Source: JAHECW01 sp964641415 (GTDB taxonomy: Bacteria > Acidobacteriota > Thermoanaerobaculia > Thermoanaerobaculales > Sulfomarinibacteraceae). Taken from it: a DNA stretch of 64,000 bases. The stretch spans positions 93,675-157,674 of the forward strand of contig CAZXMW010000004.1 of assembly GCA_964641415.1 (NCBI GenBank), written 5' to 3'. The position numbers and the translations under genes were made by a program. The number at the start of each line of letters is the position of its first letter. Position 1 is the first letter of the stretch. Below the pieces are notes generated by a model. It was not told the origin of the DNA, made no database searches, and was given only the letters and a program-made list of their open reading frames with translations. Positions 1 through 9,444 of the stretch are shown here, one piece after another.

Positions 1-476
1 TCTCGCCCGCCCAGTACCTCGTCGGCAAGTGCCTGTCGGTTCTCCTCGTGTCCGGCATCGGCTTCGCGGCGCTGATCGCGGTCGGTTGGGCCGCCGGCAT
101 GTCCTGGGGGCCGCCGGTGGCGGTCGTCGCGCTGATCGCCGCCACCGCGATCGCGGCCAGCGGCACCCTGCTGCTGATCATGAGCCTGGTCGCCACCGAG
201 CGCCAGGGCGACGCCCTCACGACCATCGTCATCATCGCCTGGTCGATGCTCGGCGGCGCCTTCGTGCCCCTGGCGAGCATGCCCGCCTTCGTCCGTCCGC
301 TGTCCGCCACGACCCTGGTCTACTGGGCGGTCGCCGGCTTCAACGACCTGGTGCTGCGCGGCGGCGGTTTCGTCGACGTGCTGCCCAACCTGGCCGTCCT
401 GCTCGCGGTCGGCGTGACCTTTCTCGCCGCCGGCGCGCTGCTTCTCGGCCGCAGGATCCGCCGGGGGGCGCTGTGA
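1..476 (+). CDS. ABC-2 type transporter permease, C-terminal part (cut by window edge)
   Basis: The reading frame is open from base 3 and ends with TGA at 474-476, so only the C-terminal ~157 residues are present. They hold at least four hydrophobic segments and a short Arg-rich end (GRRIRR), as expected for the last helices of an ABC-2 export permease. The next permease starts on GTG within the overlapping GTGA at 473-476, so the two are translationally coupled. The ATPase subunit is presumably upstream, outside the window. The substrate cannot be told from the sequence. Confidence 0.75.
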   Translation, partial: SPAQYLVGKCLSVLLVSGIGFAALIAVGWAAGMSWGPPVAVVALIAATAIAASGTLLLIMSLVATERQGDALTTIVIIAWSMLGGAFVPLASMPAFVRPLSATTLVYWAVAGFNDLVLRGGGFVDVLPNLAVLLAVGVTFLAAGALLLGRRIRRGAL

Positions 477-1645
477 TCGGCCGTGTCCTCGCCATCGCCC
501 GCCACGACCTGCGCCAGGTCTGGAGCGACCGCGGCGCCGTGGTCTGGCTGATTCTCATGCCCGTCGCCTTCGCGGCCTTCTTCGGGTTGGTGATGCGCGG
601 CGGGGCGAGCCCCTCAGACCTGAAGGCCAGGTTGACGGTCGTCGACGAGGACGGCGGACCGGTCGGCGCCATCCTCATCGAGGCACTCGCGTCGGAGCGG
701 CTGTCGCTCGTTCAGATCCCACCCGAGGCCAAGGAGGCCACGCCAGACAAGGTTCGCACCCTGGTGATCCCGGCCGGACTCAGCGACGCCGTGCTCGCGG
801 GCGAGCGGGCGGTGGTGCGCCTCGAACGCGATCCGGACTCCTCGATGGAGGCCGAACTCGTGGCCAAGGCCCGGATCGTGGCGGCCCTGGCCACCGTCCT
901 GGGACGCCTGGTCGAGACGTCGGCGGCCTCGGAGGCGGGCCCCGGGCCACCGGCGACTCCCGATGCCCTGGCCGCGCTGGCGCCCGTCGGGGAGCTGGTC
1001 GTCGTGGACAGCCGCTTCGCCGGTGAGGCGCGGGTCGTGCCCGGCGGCTTCGCCCAGTCCATTCCCGGCAACACCGTCATGTTCGTGCTCCTGGTCGCGC
1101 TCACCTACGGCGCCGCGTCGATCAGCGCCGACCGCGCCGGCGGGCAGCTCCGGCGCCTGGCCACCACACCGGCGGGCCGGGGCGAGATCGTCGCCGGCAA
1201 GCTGCTGGGACGGCTGGCGGTGGCCTGGATCCAGATCACGGTCCTCATGGCGGTGGCGGTGGCGGCACGGGCGGCTCTGGACGTCGAGATCGGCGACAAC
1301 CTCGCCGCGACCTGGGTCGTGCTGCTCGTGTACGCGGTCGCGGTGGCGCCTTTGGGGGTCGCCCTCGGAGCCTTCGTCGTCGACCCCGATCGGGCGGCGA
1401 GCATCGGCGTCATCGCGACCATGACCATGGCCGCCTTCGGGGGCTGCTGGTGGCCCCTGGAGGTCGTCTCCGAGGCCCTGCAGACGGTCGCCATGGGCCT
1501 GCCCACGGGTTGGGCGATGCGGGCCCTGCACCAAACCATCTCGTTCGGCAGGGGCCTCGACGGCGTGGTCGTCCCGCTCGCGGTGCTGGCGGGCTTCGGC
1601 GCGGTGTTCAGCTGGATCGCGCAACGGTCACTGCGTCTCGACTGA
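473..1645 (+). CDS. ABC-2 type transporter permease (NatB/ABC2_membrane_3-like)
   Basis: A 390-residue inner-membrane permease. One N-terminal helix (about residues 22-42) is followed by a ~160-residue soluble, presumably extracytoplasmic region, and then five or six helices from about residue 200. That layout is typical of the ABC-2 permeases of NatAB and drug/antibiotic export systems. I chose GTG at 473 because it gives a 4-nt overlap with the preceding permease stop; a longer open frame reaches upstream but reads through the first permease out of frame. With its partner it probably forms a heterodimeric exporter. Function is inferred from topology only. Confidence 0.75.
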   Translation: MIGRVLAIARHDLRQVWSDRGAVVWLILMPVAFAAFFGLVMRGGASPSDLKARLTVVDEDGGPVGAILIEALASERLSLVQIPPEAKEATPDKVRTLVIPAGLSDAVLAGERAVVRLERDPDSSMEAELVAKARIVAALATVLGRLVETSAASEAGPGPPATPDALAALAPVGELVVVDSRFAGEARVVPGGFAQSIPGNTVMFVLLVALTYGAASISADRAGGQLRRLATTPAGRGEIVAGKLLGRLAVAWIQITVLMAVAVAARAALDVEIGDNLAATWVVLLVYAVAVAPLGVALGAFVVDPDRAASIGVIATMTMAAFGGCWWPLEVVSEALQTVAMGLPTGWAMRALHQTISFGRGLDGVVVPLAVLAGFGAVFSWIAQRSLRLD

Positions 1646-1723
1646 TTGGAGAATGGCCGACCGTCGACGTTGCCACCGCGCCCCCCGCCGACGATCGACG
1701 AGCGCCGCTTCCTCGCGCTCCGG

Positions 1724-1729
1724 TATCAT
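1724..1729 (+). promoter_or_regulatory. -10 box TATCAT, leaderless type
   Basis: TATCAT preceded by GG lies 7 nt before the GTG at 1737, so transcription would start at or next to the start codon. The 15-mer GGTATCATCTGCGAC here recurs exactly before hemA (58616-58630). No convincing -35 box. Confidence 0.55.
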
Positions 1730-1736
1730 CTGCGAC

Positions 1737-2783
1737 GTGCGAAGTCAGCGACCTCGTCAACGCTCCAGCTTCTTCAGACTCACGGCTCGGACCGTCGTCG
1801 CGACCCTGGCTGCCATGGCTGGGGCCACGCCCGCGTTCGCGGCCGCGGTCACATCCGTCTCATGGGACCGCCATCCAACCGGCAACACCGCGATCACTCT
1901 GGCTTTCGACCAGCCGCCCGCAGCCGGGACCTTCCGCGCCTACGCGGTGGCCGCCCCGCCTCGGATCGTCATCGTGATCACCGGGGTGACCGAAGCGCCC
2001 GAGGTTCCCGTGCTGCGGGTGGGCAACGGCGTCGTCGAACGGGTCCGGCTCGGGTTCCACCGCGACCGGCGGCCGTCTGAGCTCCATGTCGTGCTCGACC
2101 TGGCCTCGGACGCGATTCGGCTGCACGAGCTGCAGGCCATCGGCCCGCGCCTGGTCGCACTGGTCGGACCCGGTGCGGCGCCGTCCCACGCGCTCGCCGC
2201 CGCGGCCCCGACGCCGACCGCGAGCCCGCGACTCAGACCGGTCGCGACGGTGGCGCCGTCACCGACTCGTGCTGCGGCCGACCGGCGCCCATCGCCGGCG
2301 GCGGCGCCGCCGGAGAGCCGCCCGCCGGAGTCCCGAGCTCCGGCAACCGACGCGGTGCCTCCGGTCGAGGAGGCCGGCAGCGCCACCGCGATCCCGACGC
2401 CGGTTGCCGAGCCTGAGACCGCCTCCCGGGTCATTGGCATCAGCGCGACCCCACGGGGCGACGGCTCGACGCTGGTCCTGATCACGGCCGACGCCCGGAT
2501 GACGAGAGGGAGCGCCCGGGTCATGAACGTGTCCGGTGATCCGCCGCGCCTGATCGTCAGCTTTCGTGGCCTCAGCGCGCCCGACCTGCCGCGCACCTTG
2601 ACCGTCGACGATGCCAACCTCGACCGCATCCGGCTCATTCACGACGGCGAAACCCGCAGCGGCGAGCTCCACATCGTGCTCCACCTGTCCCGGCCCGGTG
2701 TCGTGGTTGCCGACCGGCGACAGGTGGGGGCGAACCTGGTGCTGCAGCTCGGGCCGGGCGACGCGCCGGGCCCCGGGCCGTGA
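1737..2783 (+). CDS. Secreted protein with two AMIN-like domains
   Basis: A 348-residue exported protein. A signal peptide covers about residues 1-34 (Arg-rich start, hydrophobic core, AFA-A cleavage site). An AMIN-like beta domain (about 35-145) is followed by a Pro/Ala-rich linker (about 150-235) and a second AMIN-like domain (about 240-345). Both domains end in a similar V-x-L-x-x-GPG pattern. AMIN domains target amidases and pilus secretins to peptidoglycan or the septum; no amidase or secretin domain follows here, so it may be a stand-alone wall adaptor. Start GTG 1737 was preferred over ATG 1653 because it gives a clean signal peptide and sits 7 nt after a -10 box. Confidence 0.65.
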   Translation: MRSQRPRQRSSFFRLTARTVVATLAAMAGATPAFAAAVTSVSWDRHPTGNTAITLAFDQPPAAGTFRAYAVAAPPRIVIVITGVTEAPEVPVLRVGNGVVERVRLGFHRDRRPSELHVVLDLASDAIRLHELQAIGPRLVALVGPGAAPSHALAAAAPTPTASPRLRPVATVAPSPTRAAADRRPSPAAAPPESRPPESRAPATDAVPPVEEAGSATAIPTPVAEPETASRVIGISATPRGDGSTLVLITADARMTRGSARVMNVSGDPPRLIVSFRGLSAPDLPRTLTVDDANLDRIRLIHDGETRSGELHIVLHLSRPGVVVADRRQVGANLVLQLGPGDAPGPGP

Positions 2784-2805
2784 CCGCATCGCTGTCGATT
2801 GTCCC

Positions 2806-3585
2806 GTGACGGGATCCGGGCGCCCCTTCGACCTGGACCGGCTCGCCTCACTGCTTGCCGGCGACGGTCGAGTCCCGGCCGAGCGGACCCGGCTCGTCGA
2901 GCTGATTGGCCTGCTGGCCGGACGGCCCGACCCACCGGACGCCGGGCTGTTTCCTCGCTACCGCGAGCTCCGGCACGCCCTGCTCGACGCCTGCCGCGGC
3001 GGTGACGGCGAGCTCCTCGAGGAGCGCTTTCTCGAGCTCTACGCCCACCTCCACATGCACGAGGCGCCGTACACCCGCGCCGAGCGGCAGCGAGTCGACG
3101 CGACCGGCGGCTACTGGGCCCACGCCGGCGGCCTGAGCCCGATCCTGCGCGCCGCGGACTGGATCCGCCCGGCCACGGACAGCGTCGACCTGGGCGCCGG
3201 CAATGGGCTTCAGGGACTGCTCATGCAGCGACTCTACCCCCATCGGCGTCTCTGCCAGATCGAGATCTCGGGCGCTATGGTCGAGATCGGACGACGGCTC
3301 CAGGACTGGCTCTCGATTCCGGAAGAGCGGGTCGAATGGCGAGTTGCCGACGTCACCGCGACCCCGCTCGGCGGTTGGGACTTCGTCTACCTCTACCGGC
3401 CGGTCCGTCCGGACGGACCCGGACGCAGCTTCTACGAGCGCCTCGTCCGGGCCCTGAGCGCCGAACGTCGAGAGGTCGTGATCTTCAGTATCGCCGACTG
3501 CCTTCGCGAGTTTCTGCCGCCGGTCTTCGAACGCATCGACTCGGACGGCCACCTGACGTGGTACCGCAAGGCGGTGAGCCGTTAG
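2806..3585 (+). CDS. SAM-dependent methyltransferase-like protein
   Basis: A 259-residue cytoplasmic protein starting at GTG 2806, 22 nt after the AMIN gene. A helical N-terminal half (about 1-125) precedes a class-I methyltransferase core with motif I DLGAGNG and an acidic residue after strand 2 (QIEIS). Motif IV is the weak DFVYLYRP, so the substrate class is unclear. It ends in a convergent intergenic region. The methyltransferase fold is clear from motif I; substrate and pathway are unknown. Confidence 0.6.
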   Translation: MTGSGRPFDLDRLASLLAGDGRVPAERTRLVELIGLLAGRPDPPDAGLFPRYRELRHALLDACRGGDGELLEERFLELYAHLHMHEAPYTRAERQRVDATGGYWAHAGGLSPILRAADWIRPATDSVDLGAGNGLQGLLMQRLYPHRRLCQIEISGAMVEIGRRLQDWLSIPEERVEWRVADVTATPLGGWDFVYLYRPVRPDGPGRSFYERLVRALSAERREVVIFSIADCLREFLPPVFERIDSDGHLTWYRKAVSR

Positions 3586-3596
3586 CTCGTTTTCGT

Positions 3597-3720
3597 CCGG
3601 AAACGGCGCTTTTTGGCAATCTCGGCGTCAGATTACGAATTTCCTTGTGCGGCGTACAGAAGTACGCCTCCGCGTACATTCTGATCTTCCTTGACCTTGC
3701 ACAAAAACCCCTCGTTTCCG
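3597..3720. repeat. Structured intergenic element with alternative hairpins
   Basis: In the 244-nt gap between convergent genes. Outer arms 3597-3615 and 3702-3720 pair in two blocks (CAAAAA and CGTTTCCG). An inner pair is TTGTGC 3645-3650 with GCACAA 3699-3704. At the core, GCGTAC 3652-3657, GTACGC 3662-3667 and GCGTAC 3672-3677 alternate, so the middle arm can pair with either neighbour but not both. It could be a bidirectional terminator, a mobile palindromic repeat or a structured RNA. Confidence 0.55.
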
Positions 3721-3829
3721 AATCGAGAACTGCGCAGTCCCCATCGGGGTTTCCGGATGGGAACTAGCTCTCGGCATTGAGGCGTGTCGCCGGAGCGACT
3801 TGCGTTCGAGGGCTCACAGCCGGCAGATT

Positions 3830-5987
3830 TCAGTGCTCATTGCTCTCGACAACGATCGCCGAAAGGTCGTCTGCGGTGATCCCATCGCCGAGACGGCAGT
3901 CCGGATTGCCCGGAGCGTCGTGGCCGAAGATGTGGGCCACCGACGGCTCGAGATCGTCGCTGTCCACCGCCAGGTCGTAGTTGGCGTCGCACGGCTCGGC
4001 GGCCACCACCTCGACGCTGATCGCCGCCTGGTTGTCGCCCGGATCGGTGTCGCACTCCCAGGCCTCGACGAGCACGGTGTTCGTCACGATTCCTGTGGCC
4101 ACCGTTTCCACCCCGATCAGCGGCTGCCAGACCGCCCCGGGCGCCAGACCTGAAATCGTGCACTCGACGGTGCCGCCGATCAGAACGCATTCCGGCGACG
4201 ACAGATCGGGCCGGAACATCAGCTCCGCCGGCAGCCAGTCGGTGACAACGAGGTCGGTCGCCGATACCGCCGAGGCGTTGGTCACGGCGGCTTCGAACAC
4301 GAGATCGTAGCCGACGGACACCGGATCGGCGCTCGCCGACTGGTCGATGCTCAGCTGAGTTCCCATACAGATCACGTCGAGCTCCAGGTCGTTCGCACCG
4401 ACGTCAACCGACCACGCCAGCAGGGACTGCAGCAGTGGCAGCGAGACCTGGTCGAACCACCCGTCGAGCTGATTGAAGGTCAGGATCCGGTGGCGATCAC
4501 CGACGCTCGGATGGTACGGAGGATCGAGGCTGACCTCCAGCGTTCCGCCCGCCCCGAGCGTTCCGCCGACATCGAGGCGGTCGAGATCGACACCCGGGTT
4601 GACGCCGCCGGCGTCAATCTCGACTGTCGCCTGTGAACCCAAAGTGACCGACCCATGGATGGTGAACAGGCCGATCGGCTGCCCGGGGCTCAGCACGCCG
4701 TTGTAGACCACGCTCGCGGCGTTCGCCACGTCGAACTGGCCGTCGCCCGACACGGTCCCACCAACGAGGTTTTCGAAGTCGGCCCCGTCGACCACGACCA
4801 GACCTCCGCCGAGGATGGTCAAGAAACCGCGGTTGGACAACCCCAGCGCGGCGAGCTCCTGCGACGAGCCGCCGACCCGGATGGTGCCGCCGGTCGCCAC
4901 CGTGATCGAACCGTAGTTGGTGAAGTTCGACGCCGCCTCGATGAGCTGCGTCGTACCGCCGACCCGAATCGTGCCGCCGGTCGCCACCGTGATCGAACCG
5001 TAGTTGGTGAAGTTCGACGCCGCCTNNNNNNNNNNNNNNNNNNNNNNNNNNNNNNNNNNNNNNNNNNNNNNNNNNNNNNNNNNNNNNNNNNNNNNNNNNN
5101 NNNNNNNNNNNNNNNNNNNNNNNNNCCGCGACCCCGCCGAGATCGATGACGAGTTCGGCGCCCGAGACATCGACGCTGCCGCCGATCTGGTTGCTGTGCG
5201 ACGCCCCGTCCGCGGCGATCCGCAAACCCGGACCGCCGACGTCGAGGAGTCCGCGGTTGACGATCTCGGCGCGCAGCTCGGGCGGCGTGCAGCTGGTTCC
5301 TTCAGTCGCCCGGACAGTGATCGTCCCGTCGACCGCGTTGACCAGCGGACCGGACACGACGGTGATTCCCTGGGTTCCACCGTTGCCAAGCACCAGCTCA
5401 CCCCGGTTCTCAAAACCGTTGGCGATGGTCAGCCAACCCCCCACCGTGCCCTCAATGACGATCGAGGATCCGGGGTAGGTCTTGAGGTTGCCGTTGAGAG
5501 AGCTGGCGCCCTCGACCTTGAGCTCGCCGTGAAGCTCCAGGTCGAGAGAGATTGTCGAGGCCTCGATCTTGAGCTTCGAGCGGACGTCGACCGCCCCGCC
5601 CTCGTCGCTGCGGAGCTCGGCGCCGTCCTCCACCTTCAGCCCTGCTGCGCCCGACACCAGACCGGGACCGTTCAGGGTGAATGCCGTGCCCTCGATGACC
5701 AAAATGGGATTGTCGTCCGGCCCGCTGATCTCGAGGCCGGCGACCGTCACCGGCAGCTCGGCCGCCACCTGGTAGTCGCCACCTTCGAGAATGCACGCGA
5801 CGTCGGTCGGTCCCGGGATGCCGTGCGGAACCCAGTTTTCGTCCGCGTGCCAGCTGCCGCTGTCATCGAGAGCGAACACCTTGGTGCACGGCAGGGTCTG
5901 GGCATCCGCGGGAACGGGGCACAAACCGAATCGGCACACTGTCAGTGTGACGACCGCCCCCCGTCGCCATGTGCGCCAACTCGACAT
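3830..5987 (-). CDS. Secreted repeat protein with DUF11-like and dockerin-like C-terminus (interrupted by assembly gap)
   Basis: One gene broken by 100 Ns at 5026-5125; its frame differs across the gap, so the true missing length is unknown. It starts at ATG 5987 behind a GGGGGAG ribosome site, with a short hydrophobic signal region ending near PADA-QT. The N-terminal half carries repeated beta-strand patterns. Next to the gap, 29-residue repeats (87 bp; 4852-4938 and 4939-5025) share AASNFTNYGSITVATGG. The C-terminus has a DUF11-like adhesion domain and two dockerin-type acidic loops (DANYDLAVDSDDL and DCRLGDGITADDL). It is likely a surface or extracellular structural protein. Cohesin partners are not in view. 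Confidence 0.6.
5026..5125. other. Assembly gap (100 Ns)
   Basis: Exactly 100 Ns, a conventional placeholder. The gap abuts an 87-bp tandem repeat inside the 3830-5987 gene, which explains why assembly broke there. Confidence 0.99.
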
Positions 5988-6035
5988 TCCAGCGCTCCCC
6001 CGGGCCGCAGCCGTTCCTGGACCCGACAGAAAACT

Positions 6036-6041
6036 ATTGTA
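6036..6041 (-). promoter_or_regulatory. -10 box TACAAT for the repeat-protein gene
   Basis: On the minus strand GG-TACAAT lies 48 nt before ATG 5987. It is one of the few promoters here with a true leader, in keeping with a recognisable ribosome-binding site at that gene. Confidence 0.45.
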
Positions 6042-6066
6042 CCAGGATCCCCGGCGACGAATCGAA

Positions 6067-9000
6067 TCAACCGCCGTCGAGACGATCCCGAGCTGCCGCC
6101 GCTCGATTCGCGACCAACAGCCAGCCCCGGGCCTCGGCCTTCTGCGCCACCGCTTCGAGCACCCGCCGGGCATCGGACGATCGGCCCGAGGCGCGCAGGA
6201 GATCGGCGCGCGCGAGTTCGGCCTCAAACTCCATCGCGAGGTTCGGCTGGGCCCGCGCGGTCTCGACGACCTCGTCGAGCGAGCCGGTCGCCGCATCGAG
6301 ATCGCCCCGGAGCCTGAGCGCTCGCGCTTCGTTGACCCTCAGCGCGAGCTGTGTCATGGGGTTCGACGCGCCTTCCAACTCCCGAAGCCGCGTCATCGAT
6401 CGCTCGGCGCCCGCCAGATTGCCGGCCTTGAGCTGAGCCTCGGCGAGGTAGTTGAGGGCGTCGGCCTCGAGTGCACGCCGCTCCTGCCGGGCCATGACCT
6501 CGACGGTCCGCTGCAGCTCCGCGGCGACGTCGGCGAGATCTCGACGGCCGAGATCCGCCTCGGCCAACCCGATTCCGGCGAGCGCGAACTCGCTCTCCGC
6601 GAGCGCGCTGTGTTTGAGCTCTCGCCGGAGGTCGCGGGCCTCCTCGTGCCGCGTGCGGGCCGCCCCGATGTCGCCCTGGGTCAGCAGCACCTCGGCAAGC
6701 CCGAAGAGCGCCTCCGCGAGGCCCTCGCGGTTGTCCTGAATCCGGTGCAGGCCCGCCGCTTCCTCGAAGTAGCGGCGGGCGCCCTCGAGATCGCCGCGCG
6801 CCGCCTCGACCCGCGCGAGATTCGCGACCACCGCGGCCTCGCGCCCGGCCATGCCGAGCGACCTGAACTCGGTCAACGCCTGCCGGAAGCTGTCGATCGC
6901 AGCGGACAGATCCCCCGACCACATCTGCACCAGGGCGAGATTGTTCAGGGCGTCCGCCGCGCCGCTTCGATTTCCGATGTCCCGCTGCAGCTCGTAGGCG
7001 CTTCTGAACGCGCTGCCGGCTTCGGGAAGGGCTCCCTGGTGAATCCGGATGCTTCCGAGCAGGTTGAGCCCGTCCGCCTCGGTGACCCTGGCCCCGATCT
7101 GGCGGGCAGTCTCCAGGCTCGCGCCGACCTCGGCGATCGCTTCCTCCACCTCACCGCGGCTGGCATGGGCCAGTGCGAGCGCGTAGTGCGCCGTCGCGAC
7201 CCCGTCACGGTTTCCCATATCGGACATCAGTCGACGTGCCGTGTCGATTTCGACCACGGCGCGATCGATGGCGCCGGCGGACCGCAACGCGCTGCCCAGC
7301 GCGAGGCGCGCCCGTGCCTCGAGCGATGCCGAGCCCAGCCGCCGGCCTGCCTCGATCGCGCGTCGCGCCGCGGCTTCCTGACGGGCCGCGTCGCCCGCCG
7401 ACTCCGCTGCGGAGGCCTCGGCGAGATCGATCCGCGGGTCGGAATCGAGTGGTGGCGGAAGCCGGCGCAGCTCGTCGATCGTGGTCAGGGCGTCGTTGAC
7501 GCGATTGGCGAGCACCTGCGCTTCGGCCAAGTCGATGCCGTACTCCGGGTTGTCCGGGTACACCGTCCACAACGACTCGAAAGTCTCCACGGCCTCGGAC
7601 CATGAACCCGCCATCATTTCGCGTCGGCCCCTGATCTGGAGCGCGATCTCGCGGTCGAGATCGACGGCCAGCTCGACTGCACGGGTCGACGCGGCGACAG
7701 CTTTGGCGCTGAAGCCGAGCCGGTACCACGAGGCGGCGAGCTCGATCCAGACGACCGCGGAGTCGGGCGCGAGCTCCGCCGCCCGCTCGAGCCTGCTCCG
7801 CGCGCCGCCGGGATCGAACGACTGCAACCGCGCAACACCCTCGGCGTACAGCCGCGCCGCCTCGGGGTCGGTGGGAAACGCATCGCTCGTCACCGACTCT
7901 GCAACCACGTCGAGTCCGAGCAGAAGCCGGATCTCGGCCGCGGAATCGCGCGCCAACATGACCAGGTCGTTCGCCGGGCCGGTCACCGGAGGCACGATGA
8001 TGATCTGGTCGGCGCCGATGTCCTGAATCCGAGAGTCGAGCCGGATCGTGGCCTCGGCGCCGTCGCCGAACACCGCGTACGACCCGAGGACGATGAGATC
8101 GGACGCCAAGAGGTTTCGAAGCCGTCCCGCGGTCTGCGCGCCGAGGGTCGTCGTCCTCTCGATTCCGAGCTCCACCCGCGCCTGGGACACGCTCTCCCTG
8201 GGCACCGTGCGAACCGCACCGCCCTCGGCGAGCTCTGTGGTCAGAGCTTCCGCGAGCCAGGTCGAGATCCACTCCAGGTTCGGGTCGTTCTTGACGTTCT
8301 CGAAGCCGAGCACGGCCACCGCGCGACGAACGACGACAGGTTCGCCGACCGGCGCCCGACCGTTCCAGGGTCGCCACCCGCCGATCGCGAAGGCGGCAGC
8401 GAGCGCCGCGAGGACTGCAACCAGCGCCGCGGCCAGACGGAGACCGCGGCTGCCGGCCAGCCGTCGCCAGCTCCGCCGGGGCAGCTGTCGGTCGCCGGCG
8501 AGCACCTGCGGGATCGCGGCAACCTCGGGAAACCTGTCCTCCGGCGCCTTTTCGAGACAACGCAGGATGGTCTTCTCCCACCGCGGGGGGATCTCCGGGC
8601 TGCGCACGCTGGGCCGGGTCGGGGCGTCGCGGAGCTTGTTGAGAGCGATCTGGAAGGCGCTCTCGCCCTCGAATGCCTGAGCCCCGGTCAGCATCTCATA
8701 CATCACCAGACCCAGCGCATAGACGTCCGACGCGGTCGTCGCCGGTCTGCCCTCGAGCTGTTCCGGCGACATGTAGGCCGGCGTGCCGAGAATCTCGCCG
8801 GTTCCCGTCACGGTCAGGTGAGCGGCGTCCGAGATCTGCGGCCTCGCGAGGCCGAAATCGGTGATGACGACCCGAGTGGCGTCACCCTCCGGCACCAGGA
8901 AGACGTTCGACGGCTTCAGGTCCCGGTGGACGATGCCCTTGCGATGGGCTGCCGCAAGCCCGTCAGCCAGCTGCTCGACCACGTCGAGAGCTTCGTCGGG

Positions 9001-9444
9001 CGCCAGAGTTCCCTGGCGCAGACGAGCCCGGAGCGAGATCCCGTCGAGAAGCTCCATGGTGAGAAAAACCACGTCGTCGCCGTCGGGCCGGACGTGGCGA
9101 CCCAGGTCGAAGATCCGGCACACATTTCGGTGACTGACCTGCCGGGCGACCTGAATCTCGCGCCGGAACCGATCCAGGGCCGTCGTCTGGTCCTCGTTCT
9201 TGGGCAGGATCGTCTTGAGCGCGACCGACTCGCCGAGCTCGCGATCGTGAACCCGGTACACCTCCCCCATCCCGCCCCGGGCGAGAAACCGCTCGACGCG
9301 GTACCGGCCGGCGACCACGTCGCCGGCCTGAAACAGCGGGTCCCGGACCACGTCCGACTGCCGCAGCTCGACCGGACTGACATTGGTCAGCGTGCCGTCC
9401 CCGTCGTCCGGCAACCGGGGATCGTCCCGCGGCGGCTCAGCCAC
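6067..9444 (-). CDS. Transmembrane Ser/Thr protein kinase with C-terminal TPR array
   Basis: An 1125-residue protein. The Hanks-type kinase domain (about 47-320) has the Gly-rich loop ARGGMG (55-60), Lys77, HRDLKPSN (173-180), DFG (196-198) and the APE-like SPEQ, so it should be active. One membrane helix follows (about 335-355), then a region of the kind seen in adenylate-cyclase/TPR sensors (AVLGFENVKND, about 375-500), then many TPR-like helical pairs to residue 1125. Its GTG start overlaps the ThDP-enzyme stop by 8 nt, so it is the last gene of a four-gene operon and may sense or regulate that pathway (inference). Confidence 0.85.
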   Translation of the reverse strand: MAEPPRDDPRLPDDGDGTLTNVSPVELRQSDVVRDPLFQAGDVVAGRYRVERFLARGGMGEVYRVHDRELGESVALKTILPKNEDQTTALDRFRREIQVARQVSHRNVCRIFDLGRHVRPDGDDVVFLTMELLDGISLRARLRQGTLAPDEALDVVEQLADGLAAAHRKGIVHRDLKPSNVFLVPEGDATRVVITDFGLARPQISDAAHLTVTGTGEILGTPAYMSPEQLEGRPATTASDVYALGLVMYEMLTGAQAFEGESAFQIALNKLRDAPTRPSVRSPEIPPRWEKTILRCLEKAPEDRFPEVAAIPQVLAGDRQLPRRSWRRLAGSRGLRLAAALVAVLAALAAAFAIGGWRPWNGRAPVGEPVVVRRAVAVLGFENVKNDPNLEWISTWLAEALTTELAEGGAVRTVPRESVSQARVELGIERTTTLGAQTAGRLRNLLASDLIVLGSYAVFGDGAEATIRLDSRIQDIGADQIIIVPPVTGPANDLVMLARDSAAEIRLLLGLDVVAESVTSDAFPTDPEAARLYAEGVARLQSFDPGGARSRLERAAELAPDSAVVWIELAASWYRLGFSAKAVAASTRAVELAVDLDREIALQIRGRREMMAGSWSEAVETFESLWTVYPDNPEYGIDLAEAQVLANRVNDALTTIDELRRLPPPLDSDPRIDLAEASAAESAGDAARQEAAARRAIEAGRRLGSASLEARARLALGSALRSAGAIDRAVVEIDTARRLMSDMGNRDGVATAHYALALAHASRGEVEEAIAEVGASLETARQIGARVTEADGLNLLGSIRIHQGALPEAGSAFRSAYELQRDIGNRSGAADALNNLALVQMWSGDLSAAIDSFRQALTEFRSLGMAGREAAVVANLARVEAARGDLEGARRYFEEAAGLHRIQDNREGLAEALFGLAEVLLTQGDIGAARTRHEEARDLRRELKHSALAESEFALAGIGLAEADLGRRDLADVAAELQRTVEVMARQERRALEADALNYLAEAQLKAGNLAGAERSMTRLRELEGASNPMTQLALRVNEARALRLRGDLDAATGSLDEVVETARAQPNLAMEFEAELARADLLRASGRSSDARRVLEAVAQKAEARGWLLVANRAAAARDRLDGG

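Noticed and set aside
3586..3829. tRNA or other cloverleaf RNA gene
   Set aside because: It has stems but no acceptor-stem, T-loop or anticodon pattern.
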